NCBI GenBank assembly: GCA_006538405.1
Contig: BJKQ01000008.1
Span: 2,294,001-2,358,000 of the forward strand
Direction of reading: 5' to 3'
From: Hansfordia pulvinata
Taxonomy: Eukaryota; Ascomycota; Sordariomycetes; Xylariales
DNA: 64,000 nucleotides
Part shown: one piece after another, positions 24,597-34,435 of the stretch
Position numbering within the stretch: position 1 is the stretch's first letter
Layout: each line of letters starts with the position of its first letter
Notes under the pieces: generated by a model
What the model was told of the DNA's origin: nothing
Database searches by the model: none
What the model saw: the letters and a program-made list of their open reading frames with translations, nothing else
Position numbers and translations under genes: made by a program

Positions 24597-25783
24597 TCAG
24601 GAGCCTCCGACGTTGCCGCTGATGAATACGACGAGGACTGCCGCGTAGCTGGTAGATAGACGAAATATCAGCCATTATAGATGAATATGTTATCAGGTGA
24701 AAGGGTCCACTTACGCTGCTGTCGCGCCGTAGACTTCAGGTCGCTTTGCGTTCGTCAGGAGGCCCACGCTCGCCGCGAACAGGATGGTGAAGAGAGTGAC
24801 GAGCCCAAGCTTGAGGTTGTTGGAGGCGACGTTGTATAGTATCAACATGGCGCCAAAGAGAAGGATGGCTGTCAGCGAGGCGCTCAAGTAGGATACAAAG
24901 GAGCTGATTTTCCGATGCGAAACGTAGACTATATCCGGCGGCGAGTGCGCCGCACCCCCGGCGGGCTTGTCCTTCTGGTGGTGAAAGCATGAGCAACGAC
25001 ACATCCTTGCGCAGCAAGCTCACCGTGAAGAAAAAGGGCAGTCGCTTACGGACAAAGATGGTCATCGGATCGAGGTCCGCGGCGTCGTGAAAAGAGACGA
25101 GGTCGTCAGGATCCTCGTAAACCGTATCGTTCGCCCCTTCAGTCGGGGCATATGGATTTGAATCTTGTGTTTCTACTTGAGAGACTCTCGTTTGGAATGC
25201 TCTCAGCGCCTCTCTGTCTGGGGGTGCAACAGAGCCCAGGGTGCTTTCGAGCAGGAGGGCTTCTCCTGCATGGCGTCAGTGGCAACATCGACTCCATGCA
25301 GTATCTTGTTCATCAGGCGGAGACGCACGGTATTCTTCCAGGGTCGATCTGATTTGCAGTATCAGATCCATCCTTTCCCTGCCATCGTTACGCGACTTGT
25401 AGGCTTCCCCGTCCCGGAGATACGGTGCCACCTTTGGATCGGAAACATCTTGAGTGTCGAGTGTCAAATGCATTTAAGCGAGCCTGCAGATGGGTAAGTT
25501 CAGCTTGCAATATGAGAAGGTTCCGGGCTGCCAGTCGACTGAAGCGCTTAAATATGACGGTCGAGCGATCCTTGTCACTGGCGATGAATGCGGCCAGTGA
25601 AGGAAAGCTTAGGCTGTGTTGTTGATGTATGGTTGGCGAACCCGACGGGGAACGTCACTAGCGATGCCGTTCAGTCCGCGAATGAGGCCAGGACGCCGGT
25701 GCACCTCGGCTCGGTGATGTAGATTTGTAGGTAGGCAGAGAAAATGCTGGTTCATGAATGGAAACAAGGGCATCGGATGCCAT
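24597..25783 (-). CDS. DUF6594 family membrane protein (start uncertain, one apparent frameshift)
   Basis: Family-like segments appear in order on the minus strand. They are FPSLAAFIASDKDRS and FKRFSRLAARNLL near 25610-25500, then YLRDGEAYKSRNDG, STLEEYR, EALLLES, a DDLVSFHDAADLDPMTIF stretch, and a C-terminus with three membrane segments (about 24900-24600) ending ISGNVGGS. Introns at 25328-25266 and 24714-24649 fit well. The intron near 25050-24975 is less certain. DUF6594 proteins of fungi have a soluble N-terminal part and C-terminal helices; their role is unknown. Between NAF and DTQDV (about 25465-25480) the frame changes as if one base were in excess. No in-frame ATG precedes the conserved N-terminus, so a first exon starting at 25783 (MASDAL...) is only a suggestion. 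It could be a recent pseudogene. Confidence 0.6.
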
Positions 25784-26339
25784 TGATCCGCCGTTTCTCG
25801 ACGGGGACCTCAGGCGATACGCACTTGGAAGGTGCATCAAGTACTTAGTATGCACGGTACATACATGTAGGTAGCCATGGAGGCGTAGGTAGCTCCAGCT
25901 TGCAGCCCGTCTGCCCGCTCACTGTACTTGACATGCCTCCCAGGAGTACCAACAACCTGCTGACCTACTATGCGTACCTCCTTACACGGTATCTGAGGCA
26001 TACATGTACCTACCTTAGCATTGAAGGTCACAAAACGTCTCCTGGAAAACCTGTACTACATCTGGTAGTATCGACTTCTGGGCAGCCCATATGGTACATC
26101 CATGTACCTCCCTGACATATGGATGTGGGTGGTGACTCAGGTCGGCCCTCCTTCTTCTGCCGGAAACCATCCATCAGATCAACAGCACGCAGCAGATACG
26201 TCATGTACTTAGCTACTTACCTGCCCGCTGCCCGACGACGAATCACAGCGACTGCGATGCGCTCACGTGGAGGCCCCTCTCTCTCTTGGACGGGTCACAC
26301 TGCCTCCATCCAAGCCTCTTATGAGATGCTCCCCTCTGC
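25784..26339. other. noncoding region
   Basis: Rich in TACCTAC/GTAGGTA-type short motifs. It separates the DUF6594 gene from the decayed protease/zinc-finger gene. No gene is seen. Confidence 0.5.
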
Positions 26340-27480
26340 CCACCTCATGCCCAGACTCCGGCTCTCACGAAACAATCGTCTCGTGGAACCTGACGTCTCG
26401 ACTTGGACTGAAAGTCGACCCTTGTGAGAACGGGAACGAGTTCTCCCTGGCCAACAGATCAGTGGTCGCCGCGATCGGTCAGACGTGGCTCGGCTACTCA
26501 TTCACCGGAGACAAAGACTTCACCCAGGTTTTCACCTGCCTCGCATATGTGTTCAGAAATCTGGCCGTGCCCAGCCCATTCTCTGTAAGGGAAATAACAC
26601 CGGACGGATTCGTCGCAACGCAAACAACAAACTCGTGCTCTACGTGTTCGACGATCTCATGACTGACGTGATCATTGGTCAGCAGACAGCGGATGACCTG
26701 GGACTGTTTCAGTGGAATTCTGGGCTGATTTTGCAAGGAGACGTCCCGGCCGGGCTGTCCCCTTGCAATTATATTCGTCTCGTGGGGGCTTTTGAGAAGA
26801 AGTTTCGAGACTATTGGCGGCGTCTCTAAGGCGCCGTGACGGGTGGACAGCATAACGAGAATATTAGTGAGTTCATGGCTCATCTTTTGCTGTTGTGGCT
26901 ACCCTCGGGCAGTTATTGACTACATAAGGCAATGGAATCGATGCGACCGATAGCCGAGTGGACAGACTTGTGGACGAGCAACGGATCAATGCTCAGGAAG
27001 AGGCGCGAACACATTCTACCAGCGACAGCCTAGCCCCCGTCAACACGTCCCAACGCCCGCCAGCAAGACGTTGGTATTGCGAGGAACCTGGTTGCAATTG
27101 CAGCACAGTCGCAAGGCCTCCAGGGTTCAAGTCCAAGAAGGAACTTCGAAGGCACATAGAAGAACACTGCGCTCAATTCTTCTCTTGTGACATCTGCTCC
27201 CGGCGAGGCATAAGAGGTGATAACATCATAAGGCAAGTCATCTGAATACTTACCGCCACTGTACTTCATCTGAAAAAGCTAACCTCCAACATCAAGGCAT
27301 TTCCGGTCCAACCACCCAGGCATGGATCTGAATAAGAATATCCAACGCATCTTCTCGGGGGAGAGGAGTTCCAGGCATGCTCGAGGCAGGGTGCGACAAG
27401 CCGCACCAAGGCAGTATCGTCTCAGTGAGGAGTCGGCTGCCCTCGAGCGAGTTCTTGAGCGAACACACGCGGCTTATTGA
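26340..27480 (+). pseudogene. decayed gene: retropepsin-like domain plus two C2H2 zinc fingers
   Basis: Three protein-like blocks lie in order on the plus strand but in different frames. Block 1 (about 26340-26575) contains CPDSGSHETIVSWNL, which resembles the D-S/T-G catalytic loop of retropepsin-like folds, and runs to VFRNLAVP. Block 2 (about 26605-26829) contains NNKLVLYVFDDLM fused directly to DVIIGQQTADDLG and ends in a stop, as if an internal segment were deleted. Block 3 (about 26958-27480) has two Cys/His units, WYCEEPGC...HIEEHC and FSCDICSRRG...HFRSNH, and ends at TGA 27478. Within block 3 a GC-AG intron (27234-27298 approximately) keeps frame. No start codon or upstream N-terminus is evident. 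I infer a remnant of a fungal host gene, not a virus. Confidence 0.55.
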
Positions 27481-28070
27481 GAGATATTATCTGAGGCTAC
27501 ATAGTCGCCCGTGTCCCGTGATAGGCGACTAGGAGCTGACCGAACTCTCTGAGTCATGATCCTTCACCGCGCCCTGGCGCTTATAAACCACGTGCTGGCC
27601 AGAGCTCATGTTCCCACACTAACCTGCGCCGTGCGGTTCCTCGAGAAGCAGCACTTGGAAGATGCCATTAGCCATCGTGCAGTGTCTTTTATATTAGCCG
27701 TCTTGGGGAGTACCAGGCGTCGGGTCCCTGGACTTACTTACCTCCTGACTTGGCGCAGCCTTCGCGCAGCGTCGTCTCTTGCCGTCACTTAGTTAGTGGC
27801 CTCACCCAACGATGCCGCCTCTGAATAAACACGGCAGGAATGCAGCCACGTCCCGAGACTTCTTCACGACGAGTATAAAGGCGGAAATCTCGCCCGATGT
27901 CTGCCTGTTTTCATCCCAGAGGCCAACAGACCAACCAACAAGTCATCCAGTCTCACAATCAGTCGTCCAGTCTTTTCCTTTCTTGCTCTCACCTCCTTTA
28001 CTGTCCCGTCCGGCTTTAGCCCTCCACATTTCCGCCACCCCGTCCAGCAGCAGCAGCAGCAGAAGCAAAG
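27481..28070. other. noncoding region, promoter of the next gene
   Basis: No gene seen. Positions 27870-28070 form a typical promoter and leader for the secreted repeat protein, with TATA-like and pyrimidine-rich sequence. Confidence 0.5.
27874..27880 (+). promoter_or_regulatory. TATA box of the secreted repeat protein gene
   Basis: TATAAAG 197 nt upstream of the ATG at 28071, in the same relative place as the TATA box of the 8-Cys secreted protein gene. Confidence 0.5.
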
Positions 28071-28535
28071 ATGCGACTGTCCCTCTCCACCCTCGCCCTC
28101 GGCGCCTCCCTCCTCGCCGGGCTCCCCGCCGGCTCCTCCGCCGCCGCCCCCGCCGCCGCCCCCGCCGTGCAGCCGAAGGACGCCGGCGTCCCATTCGACC
28201 CGGTGAAGGACCCGACCGGGCCCGTGGCTGGCCTCGGCGGGACCCCTGCTGAGCGGCGCGACGGTCCTGGGCAGGGAGACAACCAGAGCGGCGAGGGGGA
28301 CGACGGCCCGATCCCCGGGGTCAGCGCGGCCGGCGACGTGGGGGACCTGGACAGGCGCGTCATTGTCGGCGGCGGGGAGGGCCCGCTGACCGACTACCAC
28401 GGCCCGGCCGTCACGCTCACCCCCGTGCCGCGGGCCGCCACCACCGACGACGCCGGGCTGGGCAGGCGCGTCATCGTCGGGGGCAACAAGCCCGTGCTGG
28501 ACCCGGCGCCGGCGACGACCACCTTGGGTTTGTGA
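28071..28535 (+). CDS. secreted protein with dibasic-flanked repeated VIVGG peptide (KEP-like)
   Basis: Single exon, 154 aa, ending at TGA 28535. Signal peptide at residues 1 to about 24 (MRLSLSTLALGASLLAGLPAG then SSAAA). The mature chain has no Cys and is rich in Gly, Pro, Asp and Ala. It has three RR sites, at 62-63, 95-96 and 132-133. The last two are each followed by an identical VIVGG and then a Gly/Asn-rich run (VIVGGGEGPL and VIVGGNKPVL), each preceded by an L-x-R-R context. Signal peptide, Kex2-type sites and repeated cores between them are the architecture of fungal Kex2-processed repeat proteins, some of which are precursors of cyclic ribosomal peptides. No modifying enzyme gene (UstY-like DUF3328 or tyrosinase) is visible nearby, so a peptide product is inference only. 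Confidence 0.75.
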   Translation: MRLSLSTLALGASLLAGLPAGSSAAAPAAAPAVQPKDAGVPFDPVKDPTGPVAGLGGTPAERRDGPGQGDNQSGEGDDGPIPGVSAAGDVGDLDRRVIVGGGEGPLTDYHGPAVTLTPVPRAATTDDAGLGRRVIVGGNKPVLDPAPATTTLGL

Positions 28536-29128
28536 GGGTGGGATTTCAAGGCAGCGATTCTGGGGTGTTTCTTGAGGAGTGAGAAGGAGAGGGGTTTTTT
28601 CTTTTTTTTTTTTTTGGAGAGCAGGCGGCAGCAGGACTGATATAGCCGCTTTATGTGGAACGACGGGGTGCGCTTTCGCCTGGATCATTAATCCTAGTTC
28701 TTCTTTTTTTCTTACCATTCCTTCTTCAAGTTCCCGTGGTGCTTCTTCAAGCTGTCCCCTCAACCTCCACCTCTGTCGTCCGAGATGATCTATCACGGTA
28801 TCTCGGCGCAGTGCGTGTTCGTTCTCTCTCCCTTTTATAGAGGGGGGGAGAAGGTCCCGACGACTGGCGTGCCACCAGGTCTATCAGCTTACCTCGTGCC
28901 TGCGTGTTTTCCGCGCCCGCTGTCCACTGGTGTAAGCTGAGGTGGGCAGAGACCGAGAGGCATTCTGAGTCAGCGGCTATTGTGAGCGCTCCGGGTCCGA
29001 GCTGGCCGGGCAATGAGAGGGCGACATCGCCTCGTCGTGTGTCTTGCCGTCGCCACTCGGCACTGTTCCCCAGCGCGCAGTCTCCAGACCAGACCAGACC
29101 AGACCAGACCAGACCAGACCAGACCAGA

Positions 29129-29159
<31 letters not shown>

Positions 29160-29328
29160 CGGTCCCCCTTGTCGAAGCGGCGAGACACCCGAACCGCGCC
29201 GCGGCCAACGACAACTGCCCTGATAAAGGTATAGCCCTTCCTGCACGATATCTTGCGCCATTGCCCGTCCTCGCGTTCGACGAGACTTCACCCCCTCCCC
29301 CGTCTTTCCTTTCTCTCCTCCCGCCGTC
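28536..29328. other. noncoding region with pentanucleotide repeat
   Basis: Lies between two plus-strand secreted protein genes. It contains the (AGACC)14 repeat about 175-245 nt upstream of the CVNH-like gene. Open frames crossing the repeat are artefacts of its periodicity. Confidence 0.5.
29086..29155. repeat. (AGACC)14 tandem repeat
   Basis: Fourteen perfect 5-nt copies followed by one imperfect copy (AGCCC). It lies in the probable promoter of the CVNH-like secreted protein gene. Confidence 0.95.
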
Positions 29329-30096
29329 ATGCAGCTGCTGTCGGCCCTGGCCCTCCTCGCCGTCCCGGCTCTGCCCACGGCCCTCGCAGAGCCCGGCGAC
29401 GGATTCACGCAGTGGTGCCCGGAGTTCCGCGTGGATCACGCCGATGCCTTCTACGCCAGCCCGTGGCTCGTCGCGACCTGCTACCAGAAGACGGGGATGC
29501 ACCCGCTTCCCGTGACGACCAGACTCCATTTGGGCAGTTGCTACAAGTTTGACCGGTGGGAGAATAAGATCGTGCCTATGGGAGGGTATGTTCTTTTTTT
29601 TCCTCTGTTTTCTTTCTTCTCCTTTTTTCTTCTCCTTTCTTCTTCTTCTTCTTCTTCTTATTCTTCAATACACCTTTCCTGCCCTTCCCCCTTTCTCTTC
29701 CCCACCATCTTCTGCCAGAAAGCCCCCCCCCCCCCCCCCCCCGCAGCTCAAAAAAGAAGAAATCTTGCAGAAGCTTACCTCAAACCCCCCGATAAGACAC
29801 CTCACATCCAGCGGCGCATACCAAGCGTTCTGTAAATCGTGTTCGACGACAGGAAGCATCATGCAATGCAAATGCCACAAGGACTCCAACAGTAAAAAAG
29901 CACAATGGACTTCCGTCGACCTTGGTAACGAACCTCCCCCGCGCCCTTCTCTCCTTTCCGCCATCGGACTTGCAACAGTTCCCCCTTTCCGCTGACGCAC
30001 TCCCGGGGGGAACAAAAAAAAACAGATGATACGATCAAAACAAATGATGACGGATACTTGCAATGCTATCGCTTCCTGGGAGACAAAGTATACTAG
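29329..30096 (+). CDS. secreted CVNH-like (cyanovirin-N fold) 8-Cys protein
   Basis: Three exons: 29329-29585, 29812-29924 and 30026-30096, 146 aa, phases consistent (GTATGT/CCAG; GTAACG/ACAG). Signal peptide at residues 1-20 (MQLLSALALLAVPALPTALA). Eight Cys at 30, 51, 71, 93, 96, 105, 107 and 137. The pattern LGSCYKF...AFCKSC...QCKC...SVDLDDTIKTNDDGYLQC matches the CVNH layout (a short C-containing strand, then a LDLxxxIxNxxGxLxC strand). CVNH domains in fungi are sugar-binding folds. Here the extra N-terminal region (residues 21-65) and extra Cys are not part of the usual domain. Intron 1 contains C20. The domain call is by pattern resemblance, moderately sure. Confidence 0.75.
29723..29742. 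repeat. poly-C tract (C20) inside intron 1 of the CVNH-like gene
   Basis: An uninterrupted C run between the donor at 29586 and the acceptor at 29811. It replaces a normal polypyrimidine tract but lies about 70 nt before the acceptor. Confidence 0.9.
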
Positions 30097-30488
30097 TGGG
30101 CAATTTACCAAGATGCGCCGGAAACCAGCTGGCCCGTTTCGGGGGCAAATCACCCGCCTTCGCGAAGTACCGGCGCCGACCTCTGCGAAAGAAAAAGCAC
30201 ACAGTGGTGCCGGGTTCGCGTCATCATCATCATCATCATCACATGCGCCCTCGCCCCGAGCAAAGGGCCACCTTCGCCATGTGGCGCTCTGGATCTTGCC
30301 CCCTTCTAGCACACTCGAGCTGTTACTTACATGGTGAGATCAATAGAATAAGGCCTGGGTACATGTGTCTCGCATAACATAAGGTAGATGCCAGTGTGCT
30401 GTCCGCTTACGTCCAAGAGAGACGGAACAATCCCTTCGTCGAGCTGTCGAGCTGCGCTTCCTCACGTGCCATGTCCCAGGTGAAAGCT
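30097..30488. other. intergenic region between convergent genes
   Basis: 3' flanks of the CVNH-like gene (plus) and the DUF7924 gene (minus). A short (ATC)n tract lies near 30220. Nothing else is seen. Confidence 0.5.
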
Positions 30489-32071
30489 TCACTGCCGACA
30501 CTGCTTGCTTGCCCGCGAGCGGAGCCGCCTGCCCGACATCTGCCCGCCACCGCCGACGGCCTTGCCAACCTTGCGTGGTCCAGCAGATCGCGCTCCGGCT
30601 GCTGGGTCAGTAGGCTCCTCGCCATTTTCCCACTCTTCACTTATTCCATCATCATCATCATCCTCCTCCTCCTCATCATCATCATCCTCTTCGCTTTCCT
30701 CGGCCTCGTCGTCGCAGGACGGGGCTGCCGCGGGGCGAGCCCGTTTGACTCCGCGGGGTTCCGCAGGCCGCGACGAGGAGGGCTCCCCGTCGTTGTTGCC
30801 GGCTCGCTGGGCTGCTCGACGCTTGTCCGCCTCGCTGATGAGGCTTAAGGCGCGCTGGATGTCTCGCAGGCGGGCACCCTGACCCCATTCGAATATGGTT
30901 TTGACAACTTTGATGAAATGCTCAAGGTGTTTGCTGTCCATGTAGGCGAACTGGCAGATGGGTGTCATCACCCACCCGTCGCCGCTCCTGTAGGTAACGA
31001 ATAGTGTGCCGAACTGTTCGTTCGTGGTGATGGCGTAACAGGTCGAGTTTACCGGGGCGGCCTCGGGGCAGTGGTCGGCCAGAACCTGGTTCAACTTCTC
31101 CACCATTGCCATGGCGGCCGCCGTCGCACCAGAGCACTGGTTCCTCCCGACCGTGAGGCTGGAGTTTGTGCTACTTGCCGACTTGTACTCGACGATCAAG
31201 AAAGGAAAGCTGACGCCAGTCTGTGTCGGGATGCCCATGGGGGGGGGTCCATCTTCTCACCAGCGGCGTGCTGCGCCTCGGTAAACTTGGAAAGAGGGCA
31301 CAACTTTTCTTTTCCAGACTTGTTCTTCATTCTATAGGGCCAGTATCCATAGGTGACGTCGGGTCTTGGGATGGAAATTCGAGGACAACCCTCGACAGGG
31401 ATGGCGCCAGGAACGTATTTCCGGACGAAGAATGCGTTCCTGGCCTTCTTGACGCCAGCATTCATTAGTTCCATGACTGGAAAGAAGCATTGCTGGTCGA
31501 ATATATCCTCGACTGCAGTTTCTTCGCCGTACATATCGTTCTGTGCGAGCATGAACCCAGTCGGGAGCTGACTCGGGGGTGCAGGGAGTTCGCAAAAGCC
31601 AGCCAAGCCACTTTGTTCTTTGATGAGAGACCAGGTGCGGGCGGCTTCGGCCGGCAACGTCGTCCAGCGCTCGGCGCACATCATACCATTGGCTTCAAGA
31701 TGTTCAGAATAGTAGTTGTCACCGGCAACGGTGCACTTGTGGGTCGAAATGGTTTCTGCGGAGAGTGTGATTCGAGTGAGATTGTTGGAAGCTGCCTGCG
31801 ACCCGTCGCCCTGAGCGTTCGCTGCGTCCTGCACCGTGCTGGGCGGGGTGGGCTTTTTGTTGATAACAGAAGCCGGGGTCATGGTGGGCTGGTTTTGAGA
31901 CGGGTTCTCGATTTCTTTGGTTCCGGTTGTGCTTGAGAGCCACGATGTGATACGGGTTGAGAGATCTGTAGAGCAGAACTTGTGGGTTTCTGTGAGGGTG
32001 TGTGGTTTAATTTCTTGAGGAGCGACCTGTCGTGGCAACTCTTTCGGGGCTTCTTGCTGCTTTCCGATCAT
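30489..32071 (-). CDS. DUF7924-type fungal protein with acidic tail (frame broken at a G9 run)
   Basis: The ATG at 32071 opens a frame that ends in nonsense after 31247. A second frame begins there and ends at 30489. Adding one base to the GGGGGGGGG run at 31239-31247 joins them into 527 aa with continuous sense (AGEKMDPPP then MGIPTQTGVSFPFLIVEYKS). The central block has the features of the fungal DUF7924 domain: RPDVTYGYWPY, FPFLIVEYKS, NQC, TYRSGDGW and HFIKVVKTIFEWG. This core resembles restriction-endonuclease-like folds (E-x-K in VEYKS), which is inference. The tail has an RGVKRARP basic motif and about 35 acidic residues, then a basic end, so it is probably nuclear. It shares its upstream region with the divergent EEP-family gene. 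The biological function is unknown. Confidence 0.7.
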
Positions 32072-32911
32072 TGCGAACTGGGTCCGTCTGATTCGACTCT
32101 TGCTGATTGTCGTCTGACTGATATCAGTGAGTGTTCTTCAATCAATGTTGTACGAATGCCTCGAGGGCGAAGGCGATCTGGTTGGGCAGGTTATGGACCG
32201 AGCGATGTTTCGACTGTTCGGATCCGAGGAAGGGGCGACGATAAGGCGGAAGTGAGGAAAGACGCAGAAGTACTTTTCAAGTTGTGGAATTTGACGGCAG
32301 TTTCCTTGGATCTCTTCTCTTTGTCCGCGCCTTGACGAGCGCTACTGGCCGGGAAACAAAGCGGTCCCGTGGAGACCCAAAGGGCAACCTCTGTCTTTGT
32401 CGCAGCACCTCGCGAAGAGCCGGGCCTCGGCTGCTTCTGTCATTGTCGATAAGCTGGTAAAGGGATACAGACGACCTTGTGAGGGCAGAAAGGGGTCGGG
32501 AAGTGCGACGGAGAATGGGAGAAGACCAAAGCAAGGGAAAGGCCGCGAAGGGCGCAGCTTTCTTTGGTCGTGGCAATGAGCTTTCCCTTGCTTAGCGCGT
32601 CGTCAGCAAGAAGGCGAGAATCGACGTTAGTGATCCAGCGTGGCCGCATAGAATGACGGGACGATGTGTTGTTTGGTTGCGGTGGGAGTCAAAGATGACC
32701 AACACGATGCAATGGGTGCAGGTGGTAGCGAAACAGACACGGCGACCTGCCAACATCAAGACAGGTACTCGGGTACTTTGACCACCAACCAGGCAGCCAG
32801 GCTGTTGCCCTCTTCGTCATTCGAGCCATCAACGTCGTCCGCAACTTCACCACAGTACTCATTACATCACGTCCCACCTCGAACACCTGTTACCAGAGGC
32901 TGACCTTCGCG
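32072..32911. other. 840-bp divergent promoter region
   Basis: Lies between the start codons of the DUF7924 gene (minus) and the endonuclease/exonuclease/phosphatase gene (plus). No other gene is seen. Confidence 0.5.
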
Positions 32912-34016
32912 ATGCTCTCCTTCCGCCGCAACCAGTACGTCTCGTGGCCGCAGGACATCCCCCTCCCGGCAGACATCACCGACGCCACACCGACCTCGCA
33001 GCCATGGCGACAGTTCGATCCCGCCTCCGGCCAGTGGGTGCCTGTGCCCCCTCACCACCGCCGCCGGCAACAACACCAGCCCACAGACGACTCCCGCGGC
33101 GCCCCGGGGCGAAGGCGAAGATGAACCACAAGGCGGAAACCGCTCCGGGAGTCTCACCCTCGTCACCTGGAACATCGACTGGGTCGAGAAGCACAAGGCC
33201 TTGCGCGCCGACGCCATCCTGTCGCGCATAGCCGCCCTCGGCGAGTCGGTGGACGTCATCTTCCTCCAGGAGGTCTCCCGCGAGGCTCTGGCCTTCCTGC
33301 TGGGTGACCCGCGCGTCCGCGAGTGCTGGTACTCGAGCGACGCCGACGAGGCGAGCTGGCAGGGCCAGTCGTTCGCCAGCATGACCCTGCTCTCCCGGCC
33401 GCGCTTCGACGGCCGCCGCCGCCGCCGCGCCAGGCTCGGCCCGCTGTGGCGGCTGCGCTGGCCCAGCCGCTTCGGCAGAGACACCCTGTGCTGCGACGTC
33501 TTTGTCTCCGCGTCCTCAGACCTCTGTCCTTCAGCCTTCTCCCGCGTCCGCCTCGTCAACGTGCACCTCGACTCGCTGGCCTCCAACAGCTCCAGGAGGC
33601 CCCGGAAGCTCGCCATCGCTGCCTCCCTGCTGCGCAGCAGCGGCCGCCGCGGCCTCGTCGCCGGCGACTTCAACCCGGTCCAGCCCGAGGACCTCGGGCT
33701 AGTGGAGGAGAACGGGCTCCTCGACGCCTGGCAGGTGCTGCACCCTGGCGACCCCGGGTTCACGTGGGGCGTGGACGGAGAGCAGCCTTTCCCTCCGAAC
33801 CGCATGGACAAGGTCGCGGTGCTTGGTCTGAAGCCTCTACGCGCCGAAATCTTACACCCAGGATCTGTCCCCGAAACCGCCGAGGACAGTGCGCCTCCGG
33901 ACGCGGGCAGAGACGAGCAAGAAGATCAGGACGGTAAATTGAACCAGCAGATCCAGCCGGTGCCATGGAGCGACCACTCTGGTATCCTGTTCTCTTGTGC
34001 TGTGGTAGGCGAGTGA
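32912..34016 (+). CDS. TDP2-like endonuclease/exonuclease/phosphatase family protein
   Basis: The ATG at 32912 (MLSFRRNQYVSWPQDIP) starts an N-terminal segment; the catalytic domain lies in another frame up to the TGA ending at 34016. The domain has every core motif of the Mg-dependent EEP fold in order: LVTWNIDW (Asn), FLQEVS (Glu), VNVHLDS (His), GDFN (Asp/Asn) and WSDHSG (Asp-His). The TWNID start and overall order resemble TDP2-type 5'-tyrosyl-DNA phosphodiesterases, so DNA repair is likely but not certain. The frames are joined either by a 46-nt GT-AG intron (33034-33079), giving 352 aa, or by a one-base change in the C5 run at 33047-33051. The intron keeps frame but is shorter than others here. 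Confidence 0.8.
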
Positions 34017-34435
34017 AGCATTCCTAGAATACCTGCCCACCCCTCTGTACACGGATATGGCATGAGCAAGCGGGTAGAGATCTATGGCCACGTCGCAGCC
34101 TTTCTATCGTCAAAGGTCGACCCCGCCTGTAGGGTGTCTCCATGTGCAGATTCAACGTACACCAAGCTCCCGAGAGTCCAACTGCAGGCCATCGACGGGG
34201 CGTAGATACATCGACCAGCCCGCGCCGCGACGCCCACAGCGAGCGTACTCGAGCCAGCACAACCCGGTCTGCGCGGGATGAGAAGCGCCGGTCTACACGC
34301 GCGCAGCCCACATCCCACTGGCACCTTGACACGCAAAGGCATCAACCTGCTCGCCGCGAAACGTGTACATACTGTCGATCCTCTGACGAAACCTCCCGAC
34401 AAACGCAATCGCACCGGTATCACATCATCCAGAGT
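34017..34435. other. intergenic region between convergent genes
   Basis: 3' flanks of the EEP-family gene and of ARL2. No gene is seen. Confidence 0.5.

Noticed and set aside
27864..28796. 310-codon minus-strand frame opposite the secreted repeat protein
   Set aside because: Antisense shadow of a GC-rich gene; Gly/Arg-rich composition, no domain and no splice context.
8071..30096. Biosynthetic cluster for a cyclic ribosomal peptide around the VIVGG protein
   Set aside because: No DUF3328/UstY-like, tyrosinase, methyltransferase or peptidase gene was found in the window, so a cluster cannot be claimed.
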